A stretch of DNA of 11,494 nucleotides from Afipia sp. (lineage in GTDB: Bacteria > Pseudomonadota > Alphaproteobacteria > Rhizobiales > Xanthobacteraceae): contig JAGVII010000272.1 of NCBI GenBank assembly GCA_020056155.1, positions 1 to 11,494 on the forward strand, written 5' to 3'. The notes beneath the pieces are model-generated. The model searched no databases. It was not told the origin of the DNA and saw only the letters and a list, made by a program, of their open reading frames with translations. Positions within the stretch are counted from its first letter, which is position 1, and every line of letters begins with the position of its first letter. The position numbers and the translations under genes were made by a program. This document shows, piece by piece, positions 1-6,554 of this stretch.

Positions 1-650
1 TGATCGAGGCCCACCGCGACATTCCCGCCGTGATGCCGTTCGTGCATCTGCCGGTGCAATCCGGCTCCGACCGCATTCTGGAGGCGATGAACCGCAAACA
101 TACCGCCGCCGATTATGCCCGCACCGTCGAGCGGTTCCGCAAGGTGCGCGAAGACATTGCATTTTCATCAGATTTTATTGTCGGATTTCCCGGTGAAACC
201 GAAGAAGACTTTTCGGCAACACTCGCGCTGGTCCGCCAAATCAGCTACGCTGGCGCCTATTCGTTCAAGTATTCGCCCCGGCCGGGAACACCGGCCGCGG
301 ATATGCAGGAGACGGTGACGACCACCCTAATGGACGAGCGATTGGCGCGGCTCCAGGAGTTGATCGACAGCCAGCAGGCCGCTTTCAATGCGGCGGCGAT
401 CGGCAAGACGGTCGATGTGCTGTTCGAACGCGCTGCGCGCAATCCGGGTCAGATCGTCGGACGCACTGCTTATCTTCAGCCCGCTCACGTCATGGCCTCG
501 CCCGATATCGTCGGCCAGGTGCTGCCTGTCACCATCGACAGCCTCGAACGCTATAGCCTGATCGGCGCGCTTGCCGATCCCGCGCCGTCGCGCGTCGCGT
601 CCATTTCCCAAGCCGCCCATCCCCCGTCCGCCATGACCTCCGGAGTCTGA
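1..650 (+). CDS. miaB: tRNA-2-methylthio-N6-dimethylallyladenosine synthase MiaB (5' end missing)
   Basis: C-terminal part of a radical-SAM methylthiotransferase, cut by the window edge; the first complete codon is at position 3. The family adds a methylthio group to i6A at position 37 of tRNAs that read codons starting with U, using SAM and two Fe-S clusters. Visible here are the typical MiaB core motifs [32 protein letters not shown] and SPRPGTPAA, followed by a TRAM RNA-binding domain (about [10 protein letters not shown] to SLERYSLIG). The N-terminal cluster domain and the radical-SAM CxxxCxxC motif would lie upstream of the window. The stop is at 648-650 and phoH begins 4 nt later, so the two are probably co-transcribed. 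MiaB is preferred over the sister families RimO and MtaB because of these core motifs and the phoH/ybeY/lnt neighbourhood. Confidence 0.95.
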   Translation, partial: IEAHRDIPAVMPFVHLPVQSGSDRILEAMNRKHTAADYARTVERFRKVREDIAFSSDFIVGFPGETEEDFSATLALVRQISYAGAYSFKYSPRPGTPAADMQETVTTTLMDERLARLQELIDSQQAAFNAAAIGKTVDVLFERAARNPGQIVGRTAYLQPAHVMASPDIVGQVLPVTIDSLERYSLIGALADPAPSRVASISQAAHPPSAMTSGV

Positions 651-654
651 ACCC

Positions 655-1704
655 TTGCCAAAAAGCGCATCGGATTCGCCGACACTCGCCCCCAGCCGCA
701 AGCACGACGTTCAGACCCCGCACGAAGCCCAGATCGTCGTTGCCTTTGACGACAATGGCGCCGCCTCCGCCCTGGTCGGTCCCTACGGACAAAACCTCGC
801 TTTGATCGAGCGCCGGCTCGGCGTGGTCGCCGACTCGCGCGGCAATCACATCACCATCGCCGGATCGCGCGACGGCTGCGACGCTGCGCGGCGGGTGCTT
901 GAGATGCTCTACGAGCAGGCGGTGCGCAGCCAGGACGTGGCGCAGGGCGATGTCGAAGGCGCGATCCGCGCCGTCATTGCCCAAGGCTCGCTGTTCGAAT
1001 TCGATCCGAAGAGCGCAAAATCGCAGTTCGAGGAAATCAATCTGCGCAAGCGCCCCGTGCGGGCGCGAACCGCAGCGCAGGATGCCTATATCCGCGCGTT
1101 GAAGCGGCACGAACTCGTGTTCGGCATTGGCCCCGCCGGCACCGGCAAAACATGGCTGGCCGTGGCGCAGGCCTGCCAGTTGTTCGAGCGCAAGGAAGTC
1201 GATCGCATCATCCTGTCGCGTCCTGCGGTTGAAGCCGGCGAACGCCTTGGATTCCTGCCGGGCGACATGCGCGAGAAGGTCGATCCTTATCTGAGGCCGA
1301 TCTACGACGCGCTGTACGACCTGATGGATTCGCGCATCGTCGAACGCGGCCTGCAAAGCGGCGAAATCGAGATCGCACCGCTGGCATTCATGCGCGGCCG
1401 CACCCTGACCAACGCCGCGATCATTCTCGACGAGGCACAGAACACCACGTCGATGCAGATGAAAATGTTCCTGACACGGCTTGGCGAGAACAGCCGCATG
1501 ATTATCACCGGCGATCCGAGCCAGGTCGATCTGCCCAACGGCCAGCCGTCGGGACTCGCGGAAGCGGCCAAACTGCTCGACGGGGTCGAAGGTATCACCC
1601 AGGTGAAATTCACCGCGCAGGACGTGATCCGCCACGAACTGGTGGCGCGGATCGTTGCCGCCTATGAGGGTGCGCCGAAGCAGCCCGGCACCGGCAAGCC
1701 CTGA
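655..1704 (+). CDS. phoH: PhoH-like ATPase (YbeZ)
   Basis: 349-aa cytoplasmic P-loop ATPase of the PhoH/YbeZ family, linked in other bacteria to RNA metabolism and found with YbeY. Residues about 25-110 form the N-terminal KH-like part seen in this family (GQNLALIERRLGV). Walker A is GPAGTGKT at 159-166, Walker B is IILDEAQN at 256-263, and GDPSQVDLP lies at 286-294. The start is taken as TTG at 655 because GGAG at 642-645 lies 9 nt upstream, inside the end of miaB. No ATG near the N-terminus would keep the KH-like region intact. Only 4 nt separate it from miaB; ybeY follows after 53 nt. The family assignment is firm; the exact biochemical role of YbeZ proteins is less settled. Confidence 0.95.
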   Translation: MPKSASDSPTLAPSRKHDVQTPHEAQIVVAFDDNGAASALVGPYGQNLALIERRLGVVADSRGNHITIAGSRDGCDAARRVLEMLYEQAVRSQDVAQGDVEGAIRAVIAQGSLFEFDPKSAKSQFEEINLRKRPVRARTAAQDAYIRALKRHELVFGIGPAGTGKTWLAVAQACQLFERKEVDRIILSRPAVEAGERLGFLPGDMREKVDPYLRPIYDALYDLMDSRIVERGLQSGEIEIAPLAFMRGRTLTNAAIILDEAQNTTSMQMKMFLTRLGENSRMIITGDPSQVDLPNGQPSGLAEAAKLLDGVEGITQVKFTAQDVIRHELVARIVAAYEGAPKQPGTGKP

Positions 1705-1757
1705 TGCATCGATGGGACCAACCGAGTTGATCGACAGTTGCAACGAAGATTATTGAC

Positions 1758-2264
1758 ATGACGCCCGCCGACATTCCCGCAACCGAGGTGCTTGTGACGG
1801 CTGACTGCTGGGCCCGCGAGAGCAGCGCGGAGAGCATCATCCACCGCGCCATCGAAGCGGCGGCCTCCATGGTCGATGCCGAGACCGGCGACGCCGAGAT
1901 CGCGGTCATGCTGACCGACGACGCCGGTATCCGCACCCTCAACAAGAACTGGCGGGGCATCGACAAGCCCACGAACGTCCTGTCGTTTCCGGCGCTGCAG
2001 CCCGAACGCGCGCCCAGCGGCGATGCGCCCCGGATGCTCGGCGACATTGCGATTGCGTATGAGACCACGCGCAGCGAGGCCGACACCGAGCACAAGCCGT
2101 TCGATCACCACCTCAGCCATTTGGCGGTGCACGGTTTTCTGCATCTGATAGGTTACGACCACGAGAACGATGACGATGCCGAGGTCATGGAAGATCTCGA
2201 GCGGGATATTCTTGCGCAACTCGGAATTCCCGATCCTTACGCGCACGACGACCAGGTGAACTGA
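1758..2264 (+). CDS. ybeY: Endoribonuclease YbeY, rRNA maturation factor
   Basis: 168-aa UPF0054 metal-dependent endoribonuclease, involved in 16S rRNA 3'-end maturation and 70S ribosome quality control. The zinc site is visible as HGFLHLIGYDH at 125-135, with His125, His129 and His135 as expected ligands. The conserved NWRGIDKPTNVLSFP stretch at 64-78 carries the invariant Arg (Arg66). Length is normal for the family (E. coli about 155 aa). The ATG at 1758 is the only good start; the upstream GAAG (1745-1748) is a weak ribosome-binding site. It follows phoH, its usual genetic and physical partner, and is 1 nt from the start of corC, which implies translational coupling. Confidence 0.96.
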   Translation: MTPADIPATEVLVTADCWARESSAESIIHRAIEAAASMVDAETGDAEIAVMLTDDAGIRTLNKNWRGIDKPTNVLSFPALQPERAPSGDAPRMLGDIAIAYETTRSEADTEHKPFDHHLSHLAVHGFLHLIGYDHENDDDAEVMEDLERDILAQLGIPDPYAHDDQVN

Positions 2265-2265
2265 A

Positions 2266-3399
2266 GTGCCCGACTCCCTTGCCGAGAAATCCGACAGCGA
2301 TCACCCCGGTCAGCAGCGATCGGGCAATCTGCCGGTCCCCGTGCAACAAGGCGAGGTGCTGCGCCCGTCGTCCGAACTATGGCTGATGCGCGCGCTGCGC
2401 ACGCTATTCGGATGGAAGGCGGGCTCCGCGCGCGCCGATCTTCAGGTGGTGCTCGACGCCACCACTCCCGACGAAACCAGCTTCACCACGGTCGAGCGCA
2501 CCATGCTGCGCAACATCCTGGGGCTGCACGAGCGGCGCATCGCCGACGTTATGGTGCCGCGCGGCGACATCGTCGCCGTGAAGCGTGATATCTCGCTGGG
2601 CGAGTTGATGAGCCTGTTCGAAAGCGCCGCCCATTCGCGCCTCGTGGTCTACAACGACACGCTCGACGACCCCGAAGGCTTCGTCCATATCCGCGACCTG
2701 GTCGCGTTCATAACGTCGAAGGCGAAGGTCCCCGACGAGGTCAACGCCAAGCGCAAGAAGCCCTTCCCCGCGGGCCTCGATCTGCGTTCGGTGGACCTGC
2801 GCATGAAACTGTCCGACGCCGACATCATGCGCAAGCTGATCTACGTTCCGCCTTCGATGCCCGCCATCGATCTGCTGGCGCAGATGCAGGCCACGCGCAT
2901 TCACCTCGCGCTGGTAGTCGATGAATACGGCGGCACCGACGGTCTGGTTTCGATCGAGGACATCGTCGAGCAGGTGGTCGGCGAGATCGACGATGAGCAC
3001 GACGGCGACGAAGCGCCGTCCGTGGTCCGGCAATCCGATGGATCGTTCATCGCCGACGCGCGGGCCAGCCTTGAGGACGTGCAGTCGGTGGTCGGCGAGG
3101 AATTCGACACCGGTGAAGCGGGTGAAGAAGTCGATACGCTCGGCGGCTATCTGGTGACGCAGGTCGGCCGCCTGCCGGTGCGCGGCGAAATCATCTCCGG
3201 GCCGGGCGAGTTCGAGATCGAAGTGCTCGACGCCGATCCGCGCCGCGTCAAGCGCGTGCGCATCGGGACCCACAAGGACCGGTCCAACCTGCGCCACCGG
3301 GAATTGCGCCGCCGCGAAGCGGCGAACGATGCCGCGCAGACTCAGGCCAACGACAACGCCAATCCAGCCTCACCCAGCGACGGCGCCGGCGGCCGATGA
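2266..3399 (+). CDS. corC: CBS/CorC_HlyC-domain protein (CorC/YbeX, 'hemolysin-like')
   Basis: 377-aa protein with a tandem CBS pair (about 92-235; motifs VMVPRGDI and VVDEYGGTDGLVSIEDIVE) followed by a CorC_HlyC transporter-associated domain (about 255-335; TLGGYLVTQVGRLP). There is no N-terminal DUF21 membrane domain, so it is the soluble CorC/YbeX type rather than a membrane-bound CorB/TlyC type. CorC has been linked to magnesium/cobalt efflux, and YbeX to ribosome maturation; the old name 'hemolysin' is not supported by anything here. The GTG start at 2266 has AGGTG at 2254-2258, overlapping the end of ybeY. The C-terminal ~40 residues are low-complexity (RRRE, then Asn/Ala-rich). Its last codon overlaps the lnt start (ATGA, 3396-3399). 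The order ybeZ-ybeY-ybeX-lnt matches E. coli. Confidence 0.93.
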   Translation: MPDSLAEKSDSDHPGQQRSGNLPVPVQQGEVLRPSSELWLMRALRTLFGWKAGSARADLQVVLDATTPDETSFTTVERTMLRNILGLHERRIADVMVPRGDIVAVKRDISLGELMSLFESAAHSRLVVYNDTLDDPEGFVHIRDLVAFITSKAKVPDEVNAKRKKPFPAGLDLRSVDLRMKLSDADIMRKLIYVPPSMPAIDLLAQMQATRIHLALVVDEYGGTDGLVSIEDIVEQVVGEIDDEHDGDEAPSVVRQSDGSFIADARASLEDVQSVVGEEFDTGEAGEEVDTLGGYLVTQVGRLPVRGEIISGPGEFEIEVLDADPRRVKRVRIGTHKDRSNLRHRELRRREAANDAAQTQANDNANPASPSDGAGGR

Positions 3400-4997
3400 C
3401 ATCTTTCCGCGCTCTTGTCGCCGGCATCATCCTGTCGTGGGGATGGAAGCGCGCGATGATCGCGCTCGTCGCGGGCGCGCTGTCGGCGCTGGCGATGGAA
3501 CCGTTCAACGCCTGGCCGATCCTGTTTCTGACGATCCCGGTGGCGGTCTGGCTGATCGACGGCGCGGGCGCCGGACGTCTCGGCGGCATTCCCGCCGCAG
3601 CCCTCAGCGGATGGTGGTTCGGCTTCGGCTATTTCGTCGCGGGCCTCTACTGGGTGGGCTACGCATTTCTCGTCGATGCCGAAACGTTTGCATGGCTGCT
3701 GCCGTTCGCGGTGATGGGGCTGCCGGCAGGGCTTGCGCTGTTCATGGCCTTCGGCTTTGCGCTGGCGCGTCTGATCTGGACGCCGGATGCGTTTCGCATT
3801 CTCAGCCTCGCCGTCGCGCTCACGGCCAGCGAATGGCTGCGCGGACATGTCCTGACCGGCTTTCCGTGGAATGCCTTGGGCTATGCGCTGACCGAGCCGC
3901 TCGCGCTGGCACAAAGCGCCTCACTGGTCGGACTGTGGGGTCTGACGTTCATCGCGGTCGTTGTGTTTGCGAGTCCCGCCGTGCTGGCTGACGACCGTAT
4001 TGTGACGCGACGCCCGTGGATCGCGCTCGCCGCCTCGCTACTCCTTCTCTCCGCAATGGGCATCTACGGCATGTTCAGGCTTGCCGGCCAGCCGACGCAG
4101 TTCGTCGACAAGGTCAAGCTGCGCCTGATGCAGCCGAACCTGCAGCAGGACGTGAAGTTCAATTATTCGGCCCGGCAGATGGTGATGGATAAATATCTGT
4201 CTCTGTCGGACCGCGCGACCGGACCGCAGTCGAGCGGTGTCCGCGACGCCACCATCCTGATCTGGCCCGAATCCGCGTTTCCGTTTTTCCTGACGCGCGA
4301 AGCCGAGGCGATGGCGCAGATCGCCAATCTGTTGCCGCAGGGAACGGTGCTGGTCACCGGCGCGATCCGCCCGCCCGACCAGCCTGCCGGAACGCAGGTC
4401 ACGCGCGCCTACAATTCGATCTATGTCATCGATCACGACGGAACGATCCTGTCGGTTTACGACAAGCTGCATCTCGTGCCGTTCGGGGAGTATCTTCCAT
4501 TCCAGTCGGCGATGGAAAAGCTCGGCTTCGTCCAGATCACCAAGGTGCGCGGCGGGTTCATTCCGGGTGATCGGCGGCGGACGATGGCGGTGCCGAACGC
4601 ACCGCGCATGCTGCCGCTGATTTGCTATGAAGCGATCTTTCCGGGCGACATCCTGTCGGGGGACGACCGTCCCGGCTGGATCGTCAACTTGACCAATGAC
4701 GGCTGGTTCGGCATCTCGACCGGCCCCTACCAGCACCTGCAGCAGGCACGATTGCGGGCGGTCGAAGAAGGCCTTCCTTTGGTCCGCTCGGCGAACACCG
4801 GCATCTCCGCCGTGATCGACCCGCTCGGCCGCATCATCGCTCATTTGGAACTGGGGCGTGAAGGCGTGCTCGATTCCGCGTTGCCCAAGCCGGCGCCGGC
4901 CACGCTTTTCTCGCGAGTTCGGGATATTCCCGCAGCACTGGCGGTAGCATTATCGACCGTTATCGTTATCCGCCGGCGCGTGAAACAAAAGCCCTAA
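3396..4997 (+). CDS. lnt: Apolipoprotein N-acyltransferase
   Basis: 533-aa inner-membrane enzyme that adds the third acyl chain to the N-terminal cysteine of lipoproteins, the last step of lipoprotein maturation. Residues 1-230 hold several hydrophobic segments (about 21-38, 40-56, 67-92, 97-128, 135-147, 172-196, 207-226). Residues about 240-498 form the periplasmic nitrilase-like domain, and a final membrane segment lies at about 511-526. The expected Glu-Lys-Cys triad is present: Glu292 in IWPESAFP, Lys357 in YDKLHLVPFGEYLP, and Cys410 in LICYEAIFP. NLTNDGWFG at 431-439 is also typical. It starts inside the corC stop (ATGA overlap), so its translation is probably coupled. Length is slightly above the E. 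coli enzyme (512 aa). Confidence 0.96.
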   Translation: MTSFRALVAGIILSWGWKRAMIALVAGALSALAMEPFNAWPILFLTIPVAVWLIDGAGAGRLGGIPAAALSGWWFGFGYFVAGLYWVGYAFLVDAETFAWLLPFAVMGLPAGLALFMAFGFALARLIWTPDAFRILSLAVALTASEWLRGHVLTGFPWNALGYALTEPLALAQSASLVGLWGLTFIAVVVFASPAVLADDRIVTRRPWIALAASLLLLSAMGIYGMFRLAGQPTQFVDKVKLRLMQPNLQQDVKFNYSARQMVMDKYLSLSDRATGPQSSGVRDATILIWPESAFPFFLTREAEAMAQIANLLPQGTVLVTGAIRPPDQPAGTQVTRAYNSIYVIDHDGTILSVYDKLHLVPFGEYLPFQSAMEKLGFVQITKVRGGFIPGDRRRTMAVPNAPRMLPLICYEAIFPGDILSGDDRPGWIVNLTNDGWFGISTGPYQHLQQARLRAVEEGLPLVRSANTGISAVIDPLGRIIAHLELGREGVLDSALPKPAPATLFSRVRDIPAALAVALSTVIVIRRRVKQKP

Positions 4998-5022
4998 AGC
5001 GACCGTACCTCAAGATCGTGTC

Positions 5023-5062
5023 ACGGCATGCCGTAGAGGAACCGGGGCGGCACAATGCCGCC
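5023..5062 (+). terminator. Palindrome plus hairpin after lnt, possible operon terminator
   Basis: Two inverted repeats lie just after the lnt stop. The first is a perfect 12-nt palindrome ACGGCATGCCGT (5023-5034). The second is a 7-bp stem GGCGGCA/TGCCGCC (5046-5052 and 5056-5062) with a 3-nt loop. No good T-tract follows (GTAACCTAAATTCTT), so this is a weak candidate for intrinsic termination; it might stop transcription with Rho or only protect the 3' end. Confidence 0.4.
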
Positions 5063-5098
5063 GTAACCTAAATTCTTCAGCAAGTGCATGACTAACGT

Positions 5099-5128
5099 TT
5101 GACGATCCCGCAGCAGGCAGCGTATGCC
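5099..5128 (+). promoter_or_regulatory. Candidate sigma-70-type promoter of the XRE regulator gene
   Basis: TTGACG at 5099-5104 is a near-consensus -35 box, and TATGCC at 5123-5128 would be a weak -10 box after an 18-nt spacer. That would give a leader of about 60 nt before the ATG at 5193. A separate AT-rich stretch with TATAAG (5160-5165) could be an alternative -10, but it has no good -35 at normal spacing. The lnt-regulator gap (195 nt) is the longest non-coding stretch in the left half, so a promoter here is expected. Confidence 0.35.
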
Positions 5129-5192
5129 GATTGAACGCCGCATTCGGTCTGGCTGGTTATATAAGTAGTGTGCCGGTGGCGTGGAGCTTGAG

Positions 5193-5609
5193 ATGACGAC
5201 CAAGGCCCCAAATCCCGTAGACAAGTATGTTGGCAGCCGCGTGCGGATGCGCCGCATCATGCTTGGCATGAGCCAGGAAAAGCTCGGCGAGGCGCTCGGC
5301 CTGACATTCCAGCAGGTTCAGAAATACGAGAAGGGCACCAACCGCATCGGCGCGAGCCGCCTGCAGCAGATTTCCGATATTCTTCAGGTGCCGGTTTCAT
5401 TTCTTTTCGAAGGTGGACCGGCCGGCCCGAACGCGCTGGCAGGATTGAGCGAAGCGCAGTCGCCTGCCTACGTTTCGGATTTTCTCGCCACCTCCGAAGG
5501 CTTGGCGCTCACCCGGGCTTTCACGCGGATCACCGACGCCAAGCTCCGGCGCAGCATCGTGGAACTGGTCGAGCAGATGGCGGCGCGCGAACAGCCCGAC
5601 CCCACATAA
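5193..5609 (+). CDS. XRE-family transcriptional regulator, PraR-like
   Basis: 138-aa DNA-binding protein. An HTH_XRE domain spans about residues 10-72, with the helix-turn-helix at about 26-48 (MSQEKLGEALG then LTFQQVQKYEKG). IGASRLQQISDILQVPVSFLF is the standard fourth/fifth helix region; a short Gly/Pro linker and a helical C-terminal tail (about 92-133) follow. The sequence closely recalls rhizobial PraR, a repressor of biofilm/adhesion and quorum-sensing genes in Rhizobium and of reb genes in Azorhizobium; that role is inferred from resemblance, not shown here. The ATG at 5193 is preferred to the in-frame GTG at 5181 because GGAG (5183-5186) lies 6 nt upstream of it. It sits alone between lnt and trmB with its own upstream space. 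PraR-type proteins often regulate themselves, but I could not define an operator. Confidence 0.88.
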   Translation: MTTKAPNPVDKYVGSRVRMRRIMLGMSQEKLGEALGLTFQQVQKYEKGTNRIGASRLQQISDILQVPVSFLFEGGPAGPNALAGLSEAQSPAYVSDFLATSEGLALTRAFTRITDAKLRRSIVELVEQMAAREQPDPT

Positions 5610-5626
5610 GTTCGCAGGCACAGACT

Positions 5627-5639
5627 CGCTGGACCAGCG
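5627..5639 (+). terminator. Small hairpin after the XRE regulator gene
   Basis: CGCTGG and CCAGCG flank a single A; in practice this gives a 5-bp stem with a 3-nt loop, 17 nt after the stop codon. There is no T-tract, so it would be a poor intrinsic terminator. It may only be a 3'-end stabilising element. Confidence 0.25.
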
Positions 5640-5657
5640 CAGACGTCGTAATGCGCG

Positions 5658-5682
5658 ATCTGGATCGATTCCAGATTGATTC
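5658..5682 (+). promoter_or_regulatory. Inverted repeat with two GANTC sites upstream of trmB
   Basis: A perfect 7-bp inverted repeat ATCTGGA/TCCAGAT (5658-5664 and 5670-5676) is separated by 5 nt, which fits a dimeric repressor site or a short hairpin. Two GATTC sequences, 5667-5671 and 5678-5682, match GANTC, the CcrM methylation site of alphaproteobacteria. The element lies 38 nt or more before the trmB ATG and 48 nt after the regulator stop. A regulatory role is inferred from position and symmetry only. Confidence 0.35.
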
Positions 5683-5719
5683 ACACAAACAACACCCGAT
5701 GGATCGTCAGGGCCTGTAG

Positions 5720-6451
5720 ATGACCAAGTCAGCAGATGGCATCGTCTCACCGGGCCCGCACGGAGGCGACCACGGCCACGGCTCGTTTTTCGGGCGGCGC
5801 AAGGGACACAAGCTTCGCAATCATCAGGCCGACCTGATCGAACAACTGCTGCCGCGGCTCACGCTGGATCTCGGCCATGCGGACGCGTCCGACCCGGCCT
5901 CGTTGTTCGATGCGCCGGTTAATGAGATGCGGCTCGAAATCGGATTCGGCGGCGGCGAGCATCTGGTCGCGGAGGCGCTCGCCTTTCCGCAGACCGGCTT
6001 CATCGGCTGCGAGCCGTACGTCAATGGCATGGCCAAGATCCTGTCGCAGATCGAAGCGCACAACATCACCAACATCCGGCTGTTTGCGGGCGATGCGGCC
6101 GAGTTGCTTGCGTGGGCGCCGGCATCAAGCTTCAAACGCATCGATCTCATTCATCCGGATCCGTGGCCGAAGCGGCGGCACTGGAAGCGGCGGTTCGTGC
6201 AGGATGCAACGATCGGTCAGATGTCGCGCGTCCTCGACCCGGCGGGCGAGTTTCGCTTCGTCAGCGACATCGACGACTACTGCTCATGGACCTTGATGCA
6301 CATGCAGCGATCGAAAGATTTCGCATGGACTGCGGAGCGGGCTGACGACTGGCGCCTGCCATGGCCGCACTACACGATGACGCGTTACGGCCGGAAGGCC
6401 GACCGCGAAGGGCGCAAGGCCGCCTACCTGATTTTCAAGCGAACGAGTTAG
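5720..6451 (+). CDS. trmB: tRNA (guanine-N7)-methyltransferase TrmB
   Basis: 243-aa SAM-dependent Rossmann-fold methyltransferase that makes m7G46 in the tRNA variable loop. Seen in the sequence: a family N-terminal motif FFGRRKGHKL (23-32), SAM-binding motif LEIGFGGGEH (72-81), CEPY (97-100) as the motif II region, the catalytic/tRNA-binding HPDPWPKRRHWKRR (145-158), and C-terminal RYGRKADREGRKAAYLIF. The N-terminus holds a short His/Gly-rich stretch (HGGDHGHG, 14-21) of no known role. The ATG at 5720 has AGGG at 5709-5712 with 7-nt spacing. It stands in its own short unit: a 110-nt gap upstream and a convergent gene downstream. In other rhizobia metK, which makes its methyl donor, is recalled to sit just before it; here it does not. 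Confidence 0.95.
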   Translation: MTKSADGIVSPGPHGGDHGHGSFFGRRKGHKLRNHQADLIEQLLPRLTLDLGHADASDPASLFDAPVNEMRLEIGFGGGEHLVAEALAFPQTGFIGCEPYVNGMAKILSQIEAHNITNIRLFAGDAAELLAWAPASSFKRIDLIHPDPWPKRRHWKRRFVQDATIGQMSRVLDPAGEFRFVSDIDDYCSWTLMHMQRSKDFAWTAERADDWRLPWPHYTMTRYGRKADREGRKAAYLIFKRTS

Positions 6452-6491
6452 GGCGATTCAGCCCGGTTAAGATTACGCGCCACTCATTGTC

Positions 6492-6554
6492 GGGCTCCGA
6501 AAACCGGTTCCCACCCTCGGGTGGAGCCCAAGGGCATGCTTTTCGGGATCATGC
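6492..6554. repeat. Rhizobiales-type dispersed palindromic repeat (RIME-like), likely bidirectional terminator
   Basis: Read on the - strand, the segment starts GCATGATCCCGAAAAGCATG and ends with GGGAACCGGTTTTCGGA, the hallmark of a palindromic repeat that I know to be scattered through Bradyrhizobium/Rhodopseudomonas-type genomes. It folds as a long stem CCGAAAA/TTTTCGG (6497-6503 and 6540-6546) enclosing AACCGGTT, a CCACC/GGTGG hairpin (6511-6524) and GCCC/GGGC (6526-6535). GGGCTCC/GGAGCCC (6492-6498 and 6523-6529) is an alternative pairing. It begins 40 nt after the trmB stop and ends directly against the DUF2336 stop codon, where two converging transcripts need to end. The name RIME is from memory and was not checked. 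Confidence 0.8.

Noticed and set aside
529..1743. A 404-codon - strand ORF opposite phoH, and similar long - strand ORFs opposite corC (2404-3297), lnt (4038-4844) and nusA (8928-10613).
   Set aside because: These are mirror frames of GC-rich coding DNA. Their products are His/Arg/Asp-rich without domain resemblance, while the + strand frames carry complete, recognisable proteins.
4998..5192. Search for a SAM-type riboswitch or other metabolite aptamer upstream of the XRE gene or trmB, given the usual metK neighbourhood.
   Set aside because: No conserved aptamer core was recognised in either gap; only simple inverted repeats are visible. A covariance-model search would be the decisive test.
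5021..5269. An 82-codon - strand ORF across the lnt/regulator gap.
   Set aside because: No recognisable protein, overlaps the start of the XRE gene and the hairpin after lnt, and no ribosome-binding site.
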